This document shows positions 61,125 through 64,000 of a stretch of 64,000 nucleotides of DNA, one piece after another. Below the pieces are notes generated by a model. The model was not told where the DNA came from. It made no database searches and saw only the letters and a program-made list of their open reading frames with translations. Both the position numbers and the translations under genes were made by a program. Origin of the DNA: Arthrobacter gandavensis (GTDB lineage Bacteria > Actinomycetota > Actinomycetes > Actinomycetales > Micrococcaceae); assembly GCF_015355785.1 (NCBI RefSeq), contig NZ_JADKYW010000006.1, positions 268,936 through 332,935 of the forward strand, given 5' to 3'. The stretch's first letter is position 1. The number at the start of each line of letters is the position of its first letter.

Positions 61125-63998
61125 GTGAGTGAAACTGCCAAACTGGCCTCTGCCCCTGTCTCTGACCCGCTTCCCGAGCCCGCTGATTCCCTGGTGGAAA
61201 CCACGGAAACGCAGTCCCTGACCGAGCCGGCTGAAGCGGCACCTGTAGGCAGCCACGCGGCGGGCACGCCGTCGGACGCGGCTGAAACCGCGCCGGCTGA
61301 AGCGGCCCTCGGAACACCCAACGCAACCGGGCACAGCCGGCTGCTGGTCATCGACGGCCATTCAATGGCTTTCCGTGCCTTCTATGCGCTGCCGGCGGAG
61401 AACTTCTCCACTGACACGGGGCAGCACACCAATGCCGTGTACGGGTTCACTTCCATGCTGATCAACCTGATCAAGAATGAAGAACCCACCCATATCGCCG
61501 TGGCCTTCGACCTGGACACGCCCACCTTCCGCACGGAGGAGTACTCGGAATACAAGGGCGGCCGGAACAAGAACCCGGAGGAATTCCACGGGCAGGTTGA
61601 CCTGATCATCAAGGTCATGGAAGCCATGAACATCCCCACCATCACCCTGGACGGCTACGAAGCCGACGACATCCTGGCCACCCTCGCCGAGCAGGCCGCG
61701 GGACGGAACTGGGACGTGATGGTGGTCTCCGGAGACCGGGACGCCTTCCAGCTGGTCAACGACCGGGTAACTGTCTTCTACCCCAAGAAGGGTGTCTCCG
61801 ACCTGCCGCGCATGGATGCCGCCGCAGTGGAGGAAAAGTACCTCGTGCCGCCGGAGAAGTATTCCGACCTCGCGGCACTGGTGGGGGAGTCCGCTGACAA
61901 CCTTCCAGGCGTGCCGGGTGTTGGCCCCAAGACCGCCGCGAAGTGGATCAAGGCCTACGGCGGGCTCGAGGGGATCCTTGAGCACCTGGATGAAATCAAG
62001 GGCAAGGTGGGAGAATCCCTCCGCGCGAACATTGAGGACGTCAAGCGCAACCGGCGGCTGAACCGGCTCCTGCGGGACCTGGAGCTGCCCGTGGACCTGG
62101 ACGCGATGGCGGCACGCCGCCCGGACCGTGAGGCCATCGAGGAACTGTTCGACGCGCTGCAGTTCAACGCTCTCCGCAAGCGGCTCTTCGACGTGTACGG
62201 GGAAGAGGAAGCGCCCGGAGCCCACTCGGAAATGCTGCCTCCCGCCCACACCGTCATTACCGCCGCGGAAGCGCTCGAGTCCTGGTTCAAGGCGACCAAC
62301 CAGAAACCGGCAGGGCTTCGGCTGGTCACTGAGGGAGCTGGTGAGTCCCGCGATGCGACCGGACTGGCCGTGGTGACGGACGACGCCGCTGCCTACGTTC
62401 CGCTGACTGAGCTGGACGCCGGAGCGGAAAAGGTCCTTGCTGACTGGCTGGCGGACGCCGATGCACCGAAGGTGGTCCACGACTTCAAGGATGCCTACAA
62501 GCTGCTGTCCAGGCGCGGCCTGCACCTTGACGGTGAAGTGGATGATCCCGCGATCTCCGGCTACCTGATCCAGCCGGACCGGCGCAGTTACGACCTGCCG
62601 GACCTGAGCCTGCAGCACCTTAAACTGTCCCTCGAAGCAGCTCCGGCCTCCGGTAACCAGCTTGAGCTCTCCCTTGAGGGTGAGGACACGGCGGCTCCGG
62701 CAGTCATGGAAGCCTTCGCCGCATTGAAGCTGAGCGAGCATTTCTCCGGGCTGCTGGTTGAGCGCGGCGCGAACCAGCTGCTCGGCGGACTCGAACTGCC
62801 CCTGGCCGAAGTCCTGGCGGAGATGGAACTCGCCGGCATTGCGGTGTCCACCGAAAAGCTGGACCGCCTGCTGGACGAGTTCAGCCACACCATTGAACAG
62901 GCCAAGGCCGAAGCTTTCGCGGTGATCGGCAAGGAAATCAACCTTGGTTCCCCCAAGCAGCTGCAGGTGGTGCTCTTCGATGAGCTGGGCCTGCCCAAGA
63001 CCAAGAAGATCAAGACCGGGTACTCCACCGACGCGGACGCCCTCTCGGACCTGATCGTGAAGACTAACGGCCATCCGTTCCTGGCACACCTGCTGGCCTA
63101 CCGTGACGCCTCCAAGCTCCGCCAGACGGTTGAGGGGCTGCGCAAGTCCGTGTCCGACGACGGCCGGATCCACACCACCTACGCCCAGACCGTTGCCGCA
63201 ACCGGGCGGCTGTCCTCAATTAATCCGAACCTGCAGAACATTCCGATCCGTTCCGAAGAAGGCCGCCGCATCCGTGAGGTCTTCGTCGTGGGCGAAGGCT
63301 ACGAAACCCTGCTCACGGCCGACTACTCCCAGGTTGAAATGCGCATCATGGCGCACCTCTCCGGGGACGAGAGCCTGATCCAGGCTTTCCGGGACGGCGA
63401 AGACCTGCACCGGTTCGTCGGCTCTCACATCTTCGGGGTTTCGCCGGAAGAGGTCACCAGCGCCATGCGGTCCAAGGTCAAGGCGATGTCCTACGGCCTG
63501 GTGTATGGGCTGAGTTCGTTCGGCCTGTCCAAGCAGCTCTCGATTCCAGTGGACGAGGCCCGCACCCTGATGAGGGACTACTTCACCCGCTTCGGTGCCG
63601 TGCGCGACTACCTGCGCGGCGTCGTCGAGCAGGCCCGCAAGGACGGCTACACCTCGACCATCGAAGGCCGCCGCCGCTACCTTCCGGACCTGGCGAGCAC
63701 CAACCGGCAGCTGCGGGAAATGTCCGAGCGCGCGGCGTTGAACGCGCCCATCCAGGGCTCGGCAGCGGACATCATCAAGAAGGCAATGCTGGGCGTGGAC
63801 GCCGAACTGAAGAAGCAGGGCCTGAAAACACGTATGCTGCTGCAGGTCCATGACGAACTCGTCCTGGAAGTCGCGCCGGGGGAGCGGGAAGCAGCTGAGA
63901 AGCTGGTCCGCGATCAGATGGCGGGTGCTGCCGATCTCTCCGTGCCGCTGGACGTATCCGTCGGCTGGGGTGCCAGCTGGCACGAGGCAGGCCACTAA
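61125..63998 (+). CDS. polA: DNA polymerase I
   Basis: 957 residues, complete, ending TAA at 63996. An Ala/Glu/Pro-rich N-terminal extension of about 70 residues precedes the 5' nuclease (VIDGHSMAFRAFYALP; VSGDRDAFQLV; GVPGVGPKTAAKWI). The 3'-5' exonuclease-like domain keeps the fold, but the catalytic carboxylates are not evident, as in other actinobacterial Pol I. The polymerase has LTADYSQVEMRIMAHLSGD (motif A), SKVKAMSYGLVYGLSSFGL (motif B) and LLQVHDELVLE (motif C). The GTG start gives the family's usual N-terminus. Roles: Okazaki fragment maturation and repair. Confidence 0.93.
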   Translation: MSETAKLASAPVSDPLPEPADSLVETTETQSLTEPAEAAPVGSHAAGTPSDAAETAPAEAALGTPNATGHSRLLVIDGHSMAFRAFYALPAENFSTDTGQHTNAVYGFTSMLINLIKNEEPTHIAVAFDLDTPTFRTEEYSEYKGGRNKNPEEFHGQVDLIIKVMEAMNIPTITLDGYEADDILATLAEQAAGRNWDVMVVSGDRDAFQLVNDRVTVFYPKKGVSDLPRMDAAAVEEKYLVPPEKYSDLAALVGESADNLPGVPGVGPKTAAKWIKAYGGLEGILEHLDEIKGKVGESLRANIEDVKRNRRLNRLLRDLELPVDLDAMAARRPDREAIEELFDALQFNALRKRLFDVYGEEEAPGAHSEMLPPAHTVITAAEALESWFKATNQKPAGLRLVTEGAGESRDATGLAVVTDDAAAYVPLTELDAGAEKVLADWLADADAPKVVHDFKDAYKLLSRRGLHLDGEVDDPAISGYLIQPDRRSYDLPDLSLQHLKLSLEAAPASGNQLELSLEGEDTAAPAVMEAFAALKLSEHFSGLLVERGANQLLGGLELPLAEVLAEMELAGIAVSTEKLDRLLDEFSHTIEQAKAEAFAVIGKEINLGSPKQLQVVLFDELGLPKTKKIKTGYSTDADALSDLIVKTNGHPFLAHLLAYRDASKLRQTVEGLRKSVSDDGRIHTTYAQTVAATGRLSSINPNLQNIPIRSEEGRRIREVFVVGEGYETLLTADYSQVEMRIMAHLSGDESLIQAFRDGEDLHRFVGSHIFGVSPEEVTSAMRSKVKAMSYGLVYGLSSFGLSKQLSIPVDEARTLMRDYFTRFGAVRDYLRGVVEQARKDGYTSTIEGRRRYLPDLASTNRQLREMSERAALNAPIQGSAADIIKKAMLGVDAELKKQGLKTRMLLQVHDELVLEVAPGEREAAEKLVRDQMAGAADLSVPLDVSVGWGASWHEAGH

Positions 63999-64000
63999 TA

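Noticed and set aside
61362-63173. 603-codon minus-strand frame
   Set aside because: Antisense to polA, low-complexity His/Gln/Arg-rich translation with no motif.

Overview
The window is high-G+C actinobacterial DNA and most resembles a member of the Micrococcaceae close to Arthrobacter. Reasons: strong G/C preference at third codon positions, GTG and TTG starts, a CarD-family RNA polymerase-binding protein, a c-di-AMP riboswitch in front of a LysM-NlpC/P60 cell-wall protein, polA divergent from a PaaI-type thioesterase, and several genes whose start codon lies 6-7 bases after a -10 hexamer (leaderless). No rRNA, tRNA or CRISPR array was recognised. The genus is an inference; no database was consulted.

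Layout. 1-1744: end of a molybdate ABC importer (modB partial, modC). 1741-5079: TetR-SDR pair with a palindromic operator, then a decayed two-component system and a small exported protein. 5152-11572: HrpB helicase, CarD-like protein, an 18-bp triple repeat, the riboswitch-controlled LysM/NlpC protein, a membrane protein and a small Tyr/Phe-repeat protein. 11747-16774: TrkH/TrkA-type potassium uptake, then an MpaB-type oxygenase coupled to a membrane GDPD. 16795-20504: CsoR/CstR-type repressor divergent from a tiny Cys-rich protein across palindromic operators, a hypothetical protein, and a lipoprotein fusing alkaline phosphatase to GDPD. 20650-22711: Sua5/YciO protein, an intact IS481-type element with a 6-bp target duplication, and a gene remnant. 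22712-29199: mixed metabolism (VOC protein, LigD-type polymerase domain, RutE-like reductase, glycosyltransferase, hydrolase, methyltransferase, acyltransferase). 29201-31703: alpha-galactosidase remnant-galT-galK with a strong terminator. 31781-47226: NAD(P)-binding protein, two paralogous carboxylesterases around an ABC-F gene, dihydrolipoyl dehydrogenase, folP2-like gene plus an internally deleted reductase, LigC-type ligase, SDR, thioesterase, CynX-type transporter, ABC1 kinase. 47293-52404: quinate/shikimate-type catabolic island (transporter, AroE-like dehydrogenase, dehydroshikimate dehydratase, IclR regulator) with two matching palindromes. 52493-56610: gadB-gadC-glsA. 56942-63998: Hsp20, MFS transporter with C-terminal beta-sandwich repeats, Old Yellow Enzyme, thioesterase, and complete polA.

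How the genes work together. The gad operon forms a glutamine-to-glutamate-to-GABA proton-consuming loop. The shikimate island should convert imported shikimate or quinate to protocatechuate, whose ring-cleavage genes are not in the window. galT/galK act in the Leloir pathway after loss of the upstream galactosidase. PolDom (23735) and LigC (40990) are two separated parts of an end-joining repertoire.

The most unusual signals are the CstR-like/Cys-rich protein pair, the phosphatase-GDPD lipoprotein, the MFS-beta-sandwich fusion, and a recurring pattern of internal deletions (response regulator, sensor kinase, pyrimidine-reductase homologue, alpha-galactosidase) that is either real gene decay or an assembly problem.
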